From Marthasterias glacialis (Eukaryota > Echinodermata > Asteroidea > Forcipulatida > Asteriidae): 64,000 bases of DNA. The notes below the pieces were generated by a model that saw only the letters and a list, made by a program, of their open reading frames with translations, was not told the DNA's origin and searched no databases. The DNA is taken from positions 27,748,495-27,812,494 of the forward strand of contig OU452225.1 in NCBI GenBank assembly GCA_911728455.2, read 5' to 3'. Below, piece by piece: positions 21,010-32,711 of this stretch. The number at the start of each line of letters is the position of its first letter. Positions within the stretch are counted from its first letter, which is position 1. The translations under genes were made by a program, and so were the position numbers.

Positions 21010-22044
21010 AGAAGGTCGAGATCGAGACCGAGACCATAAAAGTCCGAGACCGAGACCGAGACCGAGACCTATTTACTTTAGCGATGATCATGATATAACA
21101 CTCAGTACATGAACATGATATATGTAACTCCCCGGCGCATGAAGAAAACCAGACCTTTTGTGGCATTTATTATTTGAAATGGGGTGACTCTTAAACTCAT
21201 AATATAATTTAATTTAAATATAAATAATAATGATTACAAAATAAATGTCCTTAGGACCTACTTGGCTTTGTGTACCCGGCTCAAGTGCCTCGTGAAAGCG
21301 GAACTGGTTCCCAAACTCTCAGAAATCCTCGTCGTTTTGGGGCAGAAAATGCACACAGCAGAGTGTTTTTTGTTCCCCACCATTGTGTCAGTGTACTCTT
21401 TATGGTCTTTGTAACCAAATCTGATAACGGAAGATTTACTTGACATCTTGTCCACTTCTTTTCACTGTGGTATTTGTACCGTACTGTGCAACACGACAGC
21501 AGAACAACGCAAGCAATAACACTATGTCCCACGTGTAAATTATTGCATGTGTTTATGTTTGTGATTTTACGTGTACATAGCAGTACTGGTACATAGCGTT
21601 CTACACAGAGCGTGTTCTTTCCTAACGTGTAGTACATTATATACGGCACTGAAAACTTGTTCTCAATTTTATCAAACCCTGATAAGGTTGCACAGGGTAT
21701 GAGTTATTGGTTAAAATGCATGATGTTCCCAATCTCCCCGGGCCCCCGTTACTCGTACACTTCTCGAGTTTTCTGTGACATGTACTACCCGTTAGGAAAA
21801 AAACGTCCTGTGTATACTAGCCGCGCTCGCACCAGGCTCACAGCCCCACACGATTTCAACGGACCCGAGTATTATTAATGCATAAAGGTAAGTAAAAAGG
21901 CGATCTTGAAGCGAGACCGGCTAAATGTTCGAGACCGAGACCAAGACCCAGACCAAGACCGAGACCACAGGGTGGGGAGACTGAGACCGAGACACGAGAC
22001 CGGCAGAACTGGTCTCGAGACCGGTCTCGAGACCTACAACACTG
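20913..22044 (-). mobile_element. hAT-like DNA transposon with 8-bp target duplication
   Basis: The ends are inverted: CAGTGTTGTAGTCGAGACC on the left, and on the right the reverse complement of CAGTGTTGTAGGTCTCGAG. An exact 8-bp duplication GAGGATAG flanks the element (20905-20912 and 22045-22052), the hAT signature. Related sequence near 60350-60390 continues from GAAGTTTA through GATAGCAG to GTTGAGGTTACA without the insert. Subterminal (GAGACC)n arrays occupy 20930-21070 and 21920-21990. Only a BED-type zinc finger is coding-like, so it is likely non-autonomous or deleted. Confidence 0.88.
21258..21455 (-). pseudogene. BED-type zinc-finger fragment of a hAT transposase
   Basis: The 65-codon open frame has the pattern AVCIFCPKT (C-x2-C), then TSSAFTRHLSRVHKAK (H-x4-H) after about 20 residues, with the RHL...H ending typical of BED fingers. 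BED fingers form the DNA-binding N-terminus of hAT transposases. It is followed by a stop instead of the catalytic domain, so it is a truncated coding remnant on the minus strand inside the hAT-like element. Confidence 0.68.
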
Positions 22045-22052
22045 GAGGATAG

Positions 22053-22595
22053 TAGTTGAGGTTACACAGGAAATGTATGTTAATCATCAGAATAACTAGT
22101 TATTATATAGCGCATTTCACAATAACTGTGGATCAGTGGAGTCACAAAGAGCTGATGGTTGATTTTGATTTGTTAATTAGACACTTCTTAATATCAATGA
22201 ACAGATTTTAGAAAAGGTTTGTAGTTATATACGGAAGTACAGCAGAGAAACCTAGCCTTGAAGACTGGTTGTAGTTTACAGGAGTTAGTAGTTGTACTTG
22301 TAGAAGAGTTGTACATGTACAGTGCAGGCTAGCAGTAGAATTAGCAAGAGCTGTTGTGTTTGATTTGAACTCGCATTGCAATTAATATAAGTAAATCTAA
22401 ATGACAGATGTTTAATTTTCATGCGACACTTACTTTTGTGGTCTTCCACGATAATGTATTTCTAGTTTATTGGGGTTAGTAGTGCAAATTATAGAGGAGA
22501 TGTGCATATAGATTGTATATAAGCCTTGATAGTTAGAAGAAAACAACTGTAATTTACTAGTGTTAGTAGTTGATCTTACAGACAAGAAGTATGTG
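22053..22595. repeat. Paralogous non-coding sequence between two insertions
   Basis: This corresponds to parts of 29880-30320 and 63410-63960 (for example TTGACTTTGTTAATTAGACA, TTTACAGGAGTTAGTAGTTG and ATTGCAATTAATATAAGTAA). It ends in one unit of the 90-110-bp repeat cut by the next insertion. Confidence 0.65.
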
Positions 22596-23557
22596 GGTCA
22601 TTCCGTGCCAACTCACCTGAAATTCTGAAAAGTTTGGCAGTGACCGATTCAGATTTTGCAAATTTTTTTAAACAATCCTCTATGGGTGCGATGAACAAAC
22701 ACAAAACTTTAGATTCCTACCCCTTGCCGTTTCTGAGATATGGACCCCAAAAAATTTAAGCCCTGCCCCCTCTTTTTGAATTTGGTGTTTTTTGGCATTT
22801 TTGGAGGCCTATATCTCCAAATAGAGATAAGATATGTTGCTACCAATCGGTACACAGGTTAACTGCTATCCAAACAACTAGAATCTGCTGTCAGAAGTAG
22901 TACAGAAAATTTGTCTATCAAGGTATAGGTCTTTAAAAACCTACATTTTAGCCTACAGAACAACCTTTCGTCATTTTTGAGACCCCCTGGTGACCGCGTG
23001 AATTGTCCGATTGCTTTGATATTACATTTGGTAATCAACTAGGTGCATAGGTCTGACCTAAAATAAGGATAGACCACTTACACCTTTGGTGGGTGTTTGG
23101 CAGGGGTCTGAAAATGGGTCCACTTGGAAAAATGCCCAAAAATGCCTTTTTCAAGTGGTTATTTCATAATGTGGGACATTACTGACAAATTTCATAATTT
23201 TTTCCAAAAACACTTAATGTCCAGTCTGTTTGTGTAAAAAAAAAAGTTGGTTTCTCAACTCCTTCATGTTCAGAAAATTATTTTAATGAACGTAGTATTT
23301 TGCCCATTGTACAGTACATATAGGCCTATGTCTTGTGTATAAAAACTGCTTTAATACTTTATTGCAAATGGCATCTATATTTGGTTGACATTGCTTGAAA
23401 CTTTGCTACAAACTGCATCTGTATTTGGTTGAAACTGCTTTGAGCTTTGCTACGAGTTGCATTTATTTTGGTTGTACATCCTTTAAACCTTGCTGCAAAT
23501 TGCATTAATATTGGTTGTACATGCTTTAAACTTTATTGCAAATTGCATTTATTTTAA
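22596..23557. mobile_element. Unclassified insertion into the 90-110-bp repeat
   Basis: A repeat unit is interrupted after CAGACAAGAAGTATGT and the array resumes at AAACTGTAGTTTACTAGG. The insert begins GGGTCATTCCGTGCCAACTC and carries long T-rich, pyrimidine-rich text without ORFs. It ends with a small tandem repeat. No inverted termini or clear target duplication could be found by eye, so its class is unknown. Confidence 0.5.
23357..23555. repeat. 44-bp tandem repeat, 4.5 copies
   Basis: The unit CTTTATTGCAAATGGCATCT plus ATATTTGGTTGACATTGCTT and GAAA recurs with point changes. It occupies the right end of the unclassified insertion, so it may be its tail. Confidence 0.8.
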
Positions 23558-24160
23558 ACTGTAGTTTACTAGGGTTAGTAGTTGATCTTACAGACAAGAT
23601 GTATGTGTATTGTGAAAACTAACATAGTAACCAAGCCTCAATAAAAGGTTGTAGTATGACAACACAACTATAGTTTACTAGTTTAAGTAGTTGATCTTAC
23701 AGACAAGATGTAAGTCCAGAGTGTAGACCATCAGTAACCAAGCCTTGATAAACGATTGTAGTTTGACAACAAAACTGTAGTTTACTAGGGTTAGTAGTTG
23801 ATCTTACAGACAAGATGTAAGTCTAGAGTGTAGACCATCAGTAACCAAGCCTTGATAAATGGCTGTAGTTTGACAACACAATTGTAGTTTACTAGGGTTA
23901 GTAGTTGATCTCACAGACGATAGGCAAGTCTAGCGTGTAGACTGTCAGTAAAAAAAGGCTTGATAAATGGCTATAGTTTGACAACACAACTGTAGTTTAC
24001 TAGGGTTAGTAGTTGATCATACAGACGATATTCAAGTCTATTGTGTAGATCAGCAGTAACCAAGCCTCGATAAACTGTTGTAGTTTGACAACACAAGTGT
24101 AGTTTACTTGGTTTAGTAGTTGATCTTAGAGATGAGATGTAGGTGTAGAGTGTACAAGCA
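23557..24160. repeat. Array of the degenerate 90-110-bp repeat (block 2)
   Basis: About six units, several with the full-length form including GTTTACTAGGGTTAGTAGTT. This is the continuation of the array split by the insertion at 22596. Confidence 0.85.
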
Positions 24161-24329
24161 TTGATCTGTCAAAAATAACACTTAACAATTGTAGTTAAAG
24201 AATAGTAGTTTATTTGTTAGACGAGATGTGCATGTAGAATGATAACCAACACAGTAACCAGGCCTTGTGTAACTACATTAGAACAAGTCAACTGTAGCTG
24301 TGCAGGTTTAGTTGAAGCTAATGAAGTAA

Positions 24330-24493
24330 AGTGTTTAAAAGACCAGATGGCTGAAAGTTTTAAGGTTAATTTAGGCCTGAAGTACTTTACATCCAGAAAT
24401 GCGTTAATACTCGTTGGATTGTTTTATTGTACTTTTAAAACATGATGAATTGTCCCTTTTTTGGAACATTGTCTTGAGGTCGAACTAGAACAT
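24330..24493 (+). repeat. Upstream part of a cassette B module (split by a LINE)
   Basis: This matches 15960-16120 and 19420-19580 (AGACCAGATGGCTG, GTTAATTTAGGCCTGAAGTA, GAACATTGTCTTGAGGTC) and stops at CTAGAACAT. The rest of the module, including the exon, lies at 26812-27015 beyond the LINE insertion. Confidence 0.85.
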
Positions 24494-26812
24494 TCGTATT
24501 CTTATTCTTATTCTTTATTCGGCCAGAATCAAACAAAACATGAAATAACACATTAAAGCAAAGGTGAAGATAACAAACTGATGAAAGTAAAATATAACCC
24601 TATGTGGCAACGGGAAGGCTTGTTGAATTATTCACAAAGGAAGACAAAATTAATAAAAATAAATACATAAATAAATTAATGTCATATTATAGAAAAAAGA
24701 ATCAATAAATAAATAGATCAATAAATACAAAACAAAAATATAAAATGCCAAACAAATTAAATATAAACAACTTATAATAATAAACAACAAAAAGGGGATT
24801 AAAGACTTTGGATAGAGTCAGAAAGACAATAACAACACACAACTTTCAATACAACCCTACAGGTGATGGCCAGGATCAACAAAAGTATACTTAAACACTG
24901 TAGCCCAAAAGCCTGTTGATCCACTCACAAAAAGAGACATAAACACATAAATAAATAAATTATTATATACTTACTAAAAAAAATTTTTTTAATTATTTAA
25001 ATTAAATATTGCATGAAAAACTACAATAGACCATAATTACAAAAGGAAACTCTATGGGATCGCTGCAGGCATAAGAAACAACTTGAAAAAGAAACTAGAG
25101 AAAACAACTTTGTCAAAAAAAGGAGACAAAACTTTGAGTGAAGTCAGAAACTAACATTAACAAAAAAACAAAACAAAAACAAAACAAAAAAACAATTCAG
25201 TTGTTGAACAAGCCGTGACTTACATATATCGTCGCAGAGCCGACGTACCGACGAATAACCCACCCCGCAGAACCGACACACCAGCGAACACACTACAGTA
25301 ATACTATTGTGTAATCGCTAGCATGCCAGATCCGCAACCTAGGTCACTCATCAGCAATTCAGCTACGCGACGATATAATTATAGTAGTAAAAAGTCAAAA
25401 TGTAACTATACTAGCAATTTCTAACCAGGAAGAATCAAAATGCACTCCTTGAAATATATGCAGAAAGGAGAAAAAGGAAAGGCAACATAAAATAAAACGT
25501 AAATAGAAATAAAGGAATAAAATAAATAAATAACCATTTGGTTGAGTAATCCAACCAGAGAATTTGAAGAAAAAAAAAAGGGTCATTGAGAAACAAATGG
25601 TTGATGGGCACTGCAAACGTTAGAAATGAATAAAAAGGAACAAAGCTAAAGCTAACAATCTTTGTTGTAAAAATGAGCGGATAAATTGTTACAAAAGAGG
25701 TTGAAATTATTCAAAATGAGAGAGTCTTTAATGTGTGAAGGTAAATTGCTCCACAACCGAGGAAATGAATGAATTGGTGTGTACTTGAGAGCTAGAGTTC
25801 TTGCATAATGATGGTGGAATGTGGTGAAGTCTTGATGGCGGGTGTTTATCGTCGTGTGACTTTTGATGGCATTACAGTCAATGAGTCCAAACAAAGATTT
25901 GACAGTAAAAAGAATGTTGTGTTGTTGTCTCCTGTCGGTAAGGCTGATCCAATTTAGTGTTCTAAGGCGTTCCTCATAAGGAATGACACCTCGCTGTTGT
26001 TTTAAGCACATTCTGCTTGCTCGGCGTTGTACACTTTCCAGCTTTGCAGATAATGTAGCAGTGTATGGGTACCAGGCTGGTAACCCATACTCCAACACAG
26101 GTAGCACTAGCGACATATAGAGTGACTTAAGGGCCTGTGACGATGACCCCCCAGCAACTTGCCAAATGAAACCAAGAGTTCTGTTTGCTTTCGATATAAC
26201 ATAATTAACATGATCATTCCAGTTTAATGAGTTGTTTACAGTTATCCCAAGGTATTTATATGTCGAAACCACACCAAGTGCTACACCTTGAAGTGTGTAT
26301 TTAGGAAGATGACAAACCGGTACTTGTAGTTTTCTGCGGCGTGTTATATGCATAACTTTGGATTTCTCTGTATTCATCCTCATGCCATTTGTTACGCTCC
26401 ATTTGTCTAGTGCCGTAAGATCGAGCTGCAGAGCTTCTTCATCAGCGGGAGATTTGATTGGCCGGTAGATAAGGGTGTCATCAGCGAAAAGTAGGGCTGT
26501 AGAAGTTAGGTTGTTAGAAATGTCGCTGATGAAAAGGTTGAAGAGAAGAGGACCAAGGACACTTCCCTGGGGAACTTCTGACGTGACTGGTGCCCAAGAA
26601 GAAACGCTTCCACGGTACATAACCCGCTGTTGTCGATTGGTGATGAAGGATTTCAGCCAGGTCCATGTAGTGCCCCGGATATTAAAGTTTCGAGCTAGTT
26701 TGTCAAGAAGGATATGATGCGGCATGAGGTCAAAAGCCTTGCTGAATTCAAGAAAGATGATGTCAAGGCGAGGTGGATTTGGCTTGTCAAGAATGGTTTA
26801 AGAATAGTTTAT
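24494..26812 (-). mobile_element. 5'-truncated non-LTR retrotransposon (LINE)
   Basis: It interrupts a cassette B module. Its 3' end is at the left, with a short AAGAAT-type simple tail (24494-24520 region), then an A/T-rich 3' region with two related direct repeats. The RT-coding part is at the right. The 5' truncation within the RT near 26812 is usual for LINE insertions by target-primed reverse transcription. A clear target duplication was not found. Confidence 0.82.
25652..26812 (-). pseudogene. LINE reverse transcriptase, 5'-truncated (CR1/L2/jockey-like)
   Basis: The frame is open from the truncation point through 25652 with no internal stop. It starts inside the RT at LDIIFLEFSKAFDLMPHH, continues with VPQGSVLGPLLFNLFISDI, the catalytic LLFADDTLIY, KSKVMHITRRRK, the thumb motif YKYLGITVNNSLNWNDHV, and a C-terminal block with LEYGLPAWYP and VQRRASRM. 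RT copies the element RNA at a nicked target. The upstream endonuclease and finger region are absent. The intact remaining frame suggests the insertion is recent compared with the surrounding repeats. Confidence 0.88.
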
Positions 26813-26860
26813 GAATTGTTTAAGAATCTTTATTTTGATTTGTGATTTTTCATTTGGCAG

Positions 26861-26974
26861 AAACTCAGGAAAATGTTGGAAAGCAGAGGGTTAAATGGCT
26901 GCATCATGCAAGGGAGTGAACAAGATATTCCTTTTTCTGTATGTGTGACTGAACTCAAGGCAGGAGATGTTTTT
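26861..26974 (+). CDS. Candidate exon cassette B, copy 3
   Basis: Acceptor CATTTGGCAG, 38 open codons, donor GTAAGTACTGAG; both phases are 0. It reads KLRKMLESRGLNGCIMQG with the PFSVCVTELKAGDVF end. Compared with copies 1 and 4 it has an extra Gly codon (AGGAGAT). Although it differs from them at many positions, the frame is kept. The LINE sits about 50 bp upstream of the acceptor, which may disturb any splicing. Confidence 0.4.
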
Positions 26975-27009
26975 GTAAGTACTGAGTTCTTTATCCCGCA
27001 CATTTTCTT

Positions 27010-29880
27010 TGTATTGTGTAGACCAACAGAGTAACCGAGCCTCCATAAATGGTTGTAGTTTGACAATACAACTGTAGTTTACTAGGGCTAGTAGTTGATC
27101 TTAGAGACGAGATGCAGGTGTAGAGTGTAGACCATCAGTAACCAAGCTTCGATAAATGGTTGTAGTTTGACAACACATCTGTAGTTTACTAGTTTTAGTA
27201 GTTGATCTTTCAGACAAGATGTACGTCTAGAGTGTAGACCATCAGTAACCAAGCCTTGATAAATGGTTGCAGTTTGACAACACAACTATAGTTTACTAGG
27301 GTTAGTAGTTGATCTTACAGACAAGATGTAGGTGTAGAGTGTAGACCAGCACAGTAACTAAGCTTTGTCTAATTTAAAATCAGAGACAAGAGTTAGATAA
27401 AACAACTGAAGTTTACTAAGGTTAGTAGTTGATCTTACAGACGAGATGTAAGTCTAGAGTGTAGACCAGCAGTAACCAAGCCTCGATAAATAGTTGTAGT
27501 TTGACAATTCAACTGTAGTTGATCTTACAGATGAGATGTAAGAAGGCTTGATAAATGGCTGTAGTTTGACAACACAACTATAGTTTACTAGGGTTAGTAG
27601 TTGATCTTACAGACGAAATGTAGGTGTAGAGTGTAGACCAGCACAGTAAGTAAGCTTTGTCTAACTTAAAATCAGAGACAAGAGTTAGATAAACCAACTG
27701 AAGTTTACTAAGGTTAGTAGTTGATCCTACAAACGAGATGTAAGTCTAGAGTGTAGACTGTCAGTAAAAAGGCTTGATAAATGGCTGTAGTTTGACAACA
27801 CAAGTGTAGTTTACTAGGGTAAGTAGTTGATCTTACAGACGATATGCAAGTCTAGAGTGTAGACTGTCAGTAAAAAAGGCTTGATAAATGTTAGTGTAGT
27901 GTTGATCAGCAGTAACCAAGCCTCGGTAAATAGTTGTAGTTTGACAACAAAACTGTAGTTTGATCTTACAGACGAGATGTAAGTGTAGAGTGTTGATCAG
28001 CAGTAACCAAGCCTCGATAAATAGTTGTAGTTTGACAACAAAACTGTAGTTTACTTTTGTAAGTAGTTGATCAGCAGTAAGCAGTAACGAGATGTTAGTG
28101 TAGAGTCTAGATCAGCAGTAACCAAGCCTCGGTAAATAGTTGTAGTTCGACAACAAAACTGTAGATGTTAGTGTAGAGTGTTGATCAGCAGTAACCAAGC
28201 CTCAATAAATAGTTGTAGTTTGACAACAAAACTGTAGTTTACTTTTGTAAGTAGTTGATCAGCAGTAAGCAGTAACGAGATGTTAGTGTAGAGTCTAGAT
28301 CAGCAGTAACCAAGCCTTGATAAATATTTGTAGTATGACAACATAAATGTAGTTTGATCTTACAGACGAGATGTTAGTGTAGAGTGTTGATCAGCAGTAA
28401 CCAAGCCTCGATAAATAGTCGAGTTTGAGAACAAAACTGTAGTTTGATCTTACAGACGAGATGTAAGTGTAGAGTCTCGATCAGCACCAACCAAGCCTTG
28501 ATAAATGGTTGTAGTTTGACAACACAACTGTAGTTTACTAGTTGATCTTACAGACAAGATGTAAATTTATAGTGTAGAACAGCAGTAACCAACCCTCGAT
28601 AAATAGTTGTAGTATGACAACACAGCACTTTTAAAACATGATGTATTGTCCCGTTATTGGAATATGGTAGTCAGGTCGAACTACGACATAAATTGTTGTA
28701 GAATTTGTCTTATTTTTTACTTTGTGACAGAAACCCAGTTTACTAGGGTTAGTAGTTGATTTTATAGACAAGATGTATGTGTATTGTGAATAAATAAATG
28801 GTTGTATTTGACAACACCACTGTAGTTTACTAGGTTTAGTAGTTGATTCTACAGACGAGATGTAAGTCTAGAGTGTAGACCAGCAGTAACCAAGCCTCGA
28901 TAAATAGTTGTAGTTTGACAATTCAACTGTAGTTAATCTTACAGATGAGATGTAAGTGTAGAGTCTTGATCAGCAATAACCAAGCCTAAGGATAATTAGT
29001 TTGACAACACTGTAGTTTGATCTTACAGACGAGATGTTAGTGTAGAGTGTAGATCAGCAGTAACCAAGCCTCGATAAATAAGTGTAGTTTGAAAACAAAA
29101 CTGCAGTTTGATTTAACACACGAGATGTTAGTGTAGTAATGAAGCCTCGATAAATAGTTGTAGTTTGACAACAAAACTGTAGTTTGATCTTTTAGACGAG
29201 ATGTTAGTGTAGAGTCTTGATCAGTAGTAACCAAGCCTAGGTAAATGGTAGTATTTTGACAACACAACTGTAGTTTACTAGGATTAGTAGTTGATCTTAC
29301 AGACGAGGTATAAGTCTAGAGTGTAGACCAGCAGGTAACCAATCCTCGATAAATAGTTGTAGTTTGACAACATAACGTATTTTGATCTTGCAGATGAGAT
29401 GTAAGTGTAAAATGTTGATCAGCAGTAACCAAGCCTCGATAAACAGTTGTATTTTGATCGTACAGACGAGATGTTAGTGTAGAGTCTTGATCAGCAGTAA
29501 GCAAGCCTTGATAAATGGTTGTAGTTTGACAACACAACTGTAGTTTACTAGTTGATCTTACAGACGAGATGTTAATTTAGAGTGTTGATCGGCAGTGTCC
29601 AAGCGTAGATAAATAGTTGTAGTTTGACAACAAAACTGTAGTTTGATCTTTCAGACAAGGTTTTTAGTGTACAGTGTTGATCAGTAGTAATCAAGCCTTG
29701 ATAAATAGTTGTAGTTTGACAACAAAACTGTAGTTTGATCTTTCAGACGAGGTTTTTAGTGTACAGTGTTGATCAGCAGTAACCAAGCCTCGATAAATAG
29801 TCGTAGTATGACAACCAAAACTGTAGTTTGATCTTACAGACGAAATGTAAGTGTATAGTCTTGATCATCAGTAAACAGGA
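27010..29880. repeat. Largest array of the degenerate 90-110-bp repeat (block 3)
   Basis: Roughly 25-30 units, in long and short forms. Sub-patterns occur: units with TTAGTGTAGAGTCTTGATCA cluster after 28100, and a two-unit segment around 27950-28130 is itself repeated around 28150-28300. Small minus-strand open frames are made of the repeat and are not genes. Confidence 0.9.
28625..28739 (+). repeat. Truncated cassette B module inside the repeat array
   Basis: CTTTTAAAACATGATG and the sequence up to ACAGAAACCCAG match the region upstream of cassette B. It then breaks off into TTTACTAGGGTTAG of the 90-110-bp repeat, so only the first few exon bases remain. Confidence 0.75.
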
Positions 29881-30700
29881 TTCACAAAGAGCTGATGGTT
29901 GGTTTGACTTTGTTAATTAGACATTAATTTTGTCTAATTATCAATATTGATGAATAGATTTTAGGTAAGGTTAGTACAAGAAGTACAGTAGTGTAAGCTA
30001 GGCTTGAGGATTGGTTGTAATTTACAGGAGTTAGTTGTTGAAATTTTAGATGTGTTATACGTGTAGAGTGTAGGCTAGCAGTGGAATAAATAAGTAGAAC
30101 TGTCGTGTGTGATTCGAACTTGCATTGCAATTAATATAAGTAAATCTAAATGACAGATTTTCATGCGATACTTTTTGTGGTCTTACATGATAATGTAATT
30201 GTAGTTTATGAGGGTTAGTAGTTTAACTTAAAGACGAGATGTGGATAGAGATTGTAGAGAAGCGTTGATAGTTATAAAAAACAAGTGTAATTTACTAGTG
30301 TTAATATCTTATTTTATAGACAAGATGAATTTTTAGTACACTGTAGCTAGAGAATGTAGATTATAAGTAAGTAAACCTTAATAATGGTTGTAGTTTAACT
30401 GAACAAGTGTAGTTTACAGAGCAGTAACTAAAGTAAGCTTTGTCTAAATTGAAATTAGAGAAGAGTTTGAACTGAAGTGTAGTAGTGTTAGTAGTTGATC
30501 TGACAGATGAGAGGGTGTATAGTATAGACAAGTAGCAAAGAAACCTGTAGATGTGGATGTAGTTGGACAACACAATGGTAGTTTTCTTCTATGGTCATTT
30601 AAATTGTAGTAACAATTAAAGTATTCACTGTAATGTTAGTACTGTGAAACATGATATGTAACTGCAATTAAAAATGTTAATATTTCTTAATTATTTGCAG
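29881..30700. other. Non-coding paralogous sequence
   Basis: The first part corresponds to 63520-63960 (for example ATCAATATTGATGAATAGATTT and GTAATTTACAGGAGTTAGTTG). The remainder is AT-rich with scattered repeat units. I see no gene. Confidence 0.6.
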
Positions 30701-30760
30701 TAAGAATAATACCCAACTGAAGATGAATGAGTGGAAGACTTTTTTTCAACGTCATAGTGG
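30701..30760 (+). CDS. Candidate short exon with phase 2/2
   Basis: Acceptor TTAATTATTTGCAG and donor GG/GTAAGA bound 60 nt with one good open frame: KNNTQLKMNEWKTFFQRHSG when the first base completes a codon and the last two begin one. I do not recognise the peptide. Its exit phase (2 nt) fits both the next candidate exon at 32712 and cassette A. It could equally be a chance splice pair in non-coding DNA. Confidence 0.32.
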
Positions 30761-30849
30761 GTAAGATTCTAAATGGTTGAAGTTGAGAGAACTGTTTATC
30801 GCATAGCATCTGCACGAAGATTAAGTATACAGAATGCAGTATACAGTAT

Positions 30850-31180
30850 ACAGAAAGGGTAGAGAATGTTGCTGCTCGCTTTTTGAAGAGGGTCTCAAAA
30901 TATGACCATATCTTACCCGTTATTCAGGAACTACATTGGCTGCCAGTCCTTGATTGAATTAACTAGAAAATTATACTGGTTAATTGGAAGGATATTCATG
31001 GTCTTGACCCCTCAATTACTAAACCTACTTGCAGAATACATCCCGAAACGAAGTCTTTGCTGTTCTGGAAGCAATGTTCTCGCAATTTAATGAACTAAAT
31101 CTTCCTTTGGTGTTAGGGATTTTGCATCAGCTGCAACTAATCTTTGGAATGAACTCCTAGACTCGCCCTAGTCCGAGCGG
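30850..31180 (+). pseudogene. LINE C-terminal remnant (CR1/L2-like)
   Basis: The plus strand reads RVENVAARFLKRVSKYDHIL and PVIQELHWLPV, the conserved post-RT block of CR1/L2/jockey-type LINEs. It then decays through several stops with traces of the HGLDPS region and an ATNLWNE-like end. It is much older than the LINE at 24.5-26.8 kb and in the opposite orientation. Confidence 0.72.
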
Positions 31181-31199
31181 GACATAGGTAAACTAGGAG

Positions 31200-32018
31200 T
31201 TACAAAAAAAAATGGGGGGCCTGCAATTTCATCCCATTACACACATTTTCAGAAACTTTACAAAAGTTAGCATGGGTTAGGTACTAAGAAAAGGGAACAA
31301 TCCTGAGAGAGTAGATGCTCTATCTCCCATAGTTGATGATGTAGCAAATTTTCCCTGCACAGTTTAAGAGCAGGGAAAGCCTCAGCGGCTGCTAAATCCA
31401 GAGTGTTGGTCAGTTTAAACGCCACTGGGAGTGGAAGACAAAAACAACAAGAACACTTACGTCCAGGATAGTTATTCTAGCTTAGTTTCCTTTTTAAATC
31501 ATTAGTTTAGGTCTGTTCTTTGTAGTCATCCAGTTGCTGCACAGCTCAGAGGAATACCAATTCAGATGTTAAGGATAACTTTCAATTTAAATACCATAAA
31601 ACAGAACATCATTTGACCTACATGTACGTTGATCTGATAACATCACAATAGACCGATTACACTTTTCAACACAAAAATTTCAAAGAAATTGCTTTCCCAA
31701 ACTGTGTGATTCCTTTGCCTATTTGAAACTCTGCAAGGCTAGGTATTAATGCTCACTTTTCCAACAATCTTTACCCTTTTTTTTTACAGTGATTTAGGCC
31801 AACATTACAAACAAAATAACACACGGGTGGCTACATAATAGTCGTCCGACGCCGGTAGTTCATGGTTAAAAAAACCTCTTTTTAGTAGAAGCCTGTTAAA
31901 TTATGAAACAGAGATGTGGCTGATTAACTAATTCATCACTTAACGAAAGTAAAATTTACTGTTTTCGTACTCACTCTGTGTCACGGCCTATGCTTTTACA
32001 CATATTTTTTCATCGGCT
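31200..32018. other. Non-coding stretch, no clear feature
   Basis: No open frame, known repeat or RNA gene is visible. An imperfect GAGACTCGCCC / TCCGAGCGGG-type inverted match at the LINE remnant edge near 31160-31190 is too weak to name. Confidence 0.4.
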
Positions 32019-32050
32019 GTATGACGTCATACCCGATAGGGGATCACGTG
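32019..32050. promoter_or_regulatory. CRE-like palindrome and E-box
   Basis: GTATGACGTCATAC is a 14-bp palindrome containing the full CREB/ATF site TGACGTCA. CACGTG (32045-32050) is a perfect E-box. The two within 32 bp resemble a regulatory element, but no transcript start is evident and the motifs could be chance. Confidence 0.3.
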
Positions 32051-32430
32051 ACCACATGTAAACATTATCGCGCAATCGGTCTATTTTGTTGTGGCGTGTT
32101 CATTATGTAAATCATCAGATTGTCGACAGTGCATAATGAAGAGACCAGGGATGAAATTATATGAAGCCCACTTAAGTCTAAATATTTAAGTGTACTAAAC
32201 GCCAAATTTAAAATTAACTCTTCTAGTTATACTTGCACGTAGCGTAGGTTTCCTGCTAGTTATGAACAACTGTAAATACTTAAGAAATACTTCAAGTAAT
32301 GCTCAAGCATTGCTCAGCTGATTGTATGCCTGTGTGTTACGTCTTGTACAGCTTGCTAGGATCTCACTTGACAGGCAAGATTAGTCCATCATGGGTGAAG
32401 CAATGTGTAGCCAATCTCCTGCATCATTGG

Positions 32431-32605
32431 GCAATCAGGTTGGCTGAGTGTTCTTTTTTTCTTGCTTTTCGTCTCTGTGGTCCCTGGTTTGAATTCTGGA
32501 CAGGAGCCTTGCATGTGAATTGGGTTTTCAGTCCCTACCTGATTGCCTGGGTTTTTTCTATTTGGGGTTTTCCTCCCGCATCTAAAACTGACCTTTTTTT
32601 CATCG
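32431..32605 (+). mobile_element. tRNA-derived SINE-like element
   Basis: A degraded A box (TTGGCTGAGTG, 32440-32450) and B box (GGTTTGAATTC, 32486-32496, against GGTTCGAATCC) are at usual polymerase III spacing. They are followed by a tail with GGGTTTTCAGTCCCTACCTG and GGTTTTCCTCCCGCATC. That tail resembles SINE bodies found in several marine invertebrates. No target duplication could be fixed. Confidence 0.6.
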
Positions 32606-32711
32606 TCTTCTCTATACACAGGTATTTTCAGGCTAAGGCGTCACAGTTCTAGTTGCTTTTGAGGATTCCTTTGTTTCATTACCAGAAAGATGTTATTATC
32701 ATCATCAGCAG

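Noticed and set aside
20900-21166. Arg/Ser-rich ORF on the minus strand
   Set aside because: It is the translation of the (GAGACC)n subterminal array of the hAT-like element, not a splicing-factor-like protein.
27088-30573. Minus-strand ORFs of 65-80 codons
   Set aside because: They follow the unit length of the 90-110-bp repeat and contain its translated text repeatedly.
32299-32652. 117-codon plus-strand ORF over the SINE
   Set aside because: The reading covers the tRNA-derived boxes and SINE tail and shows no protein motif.
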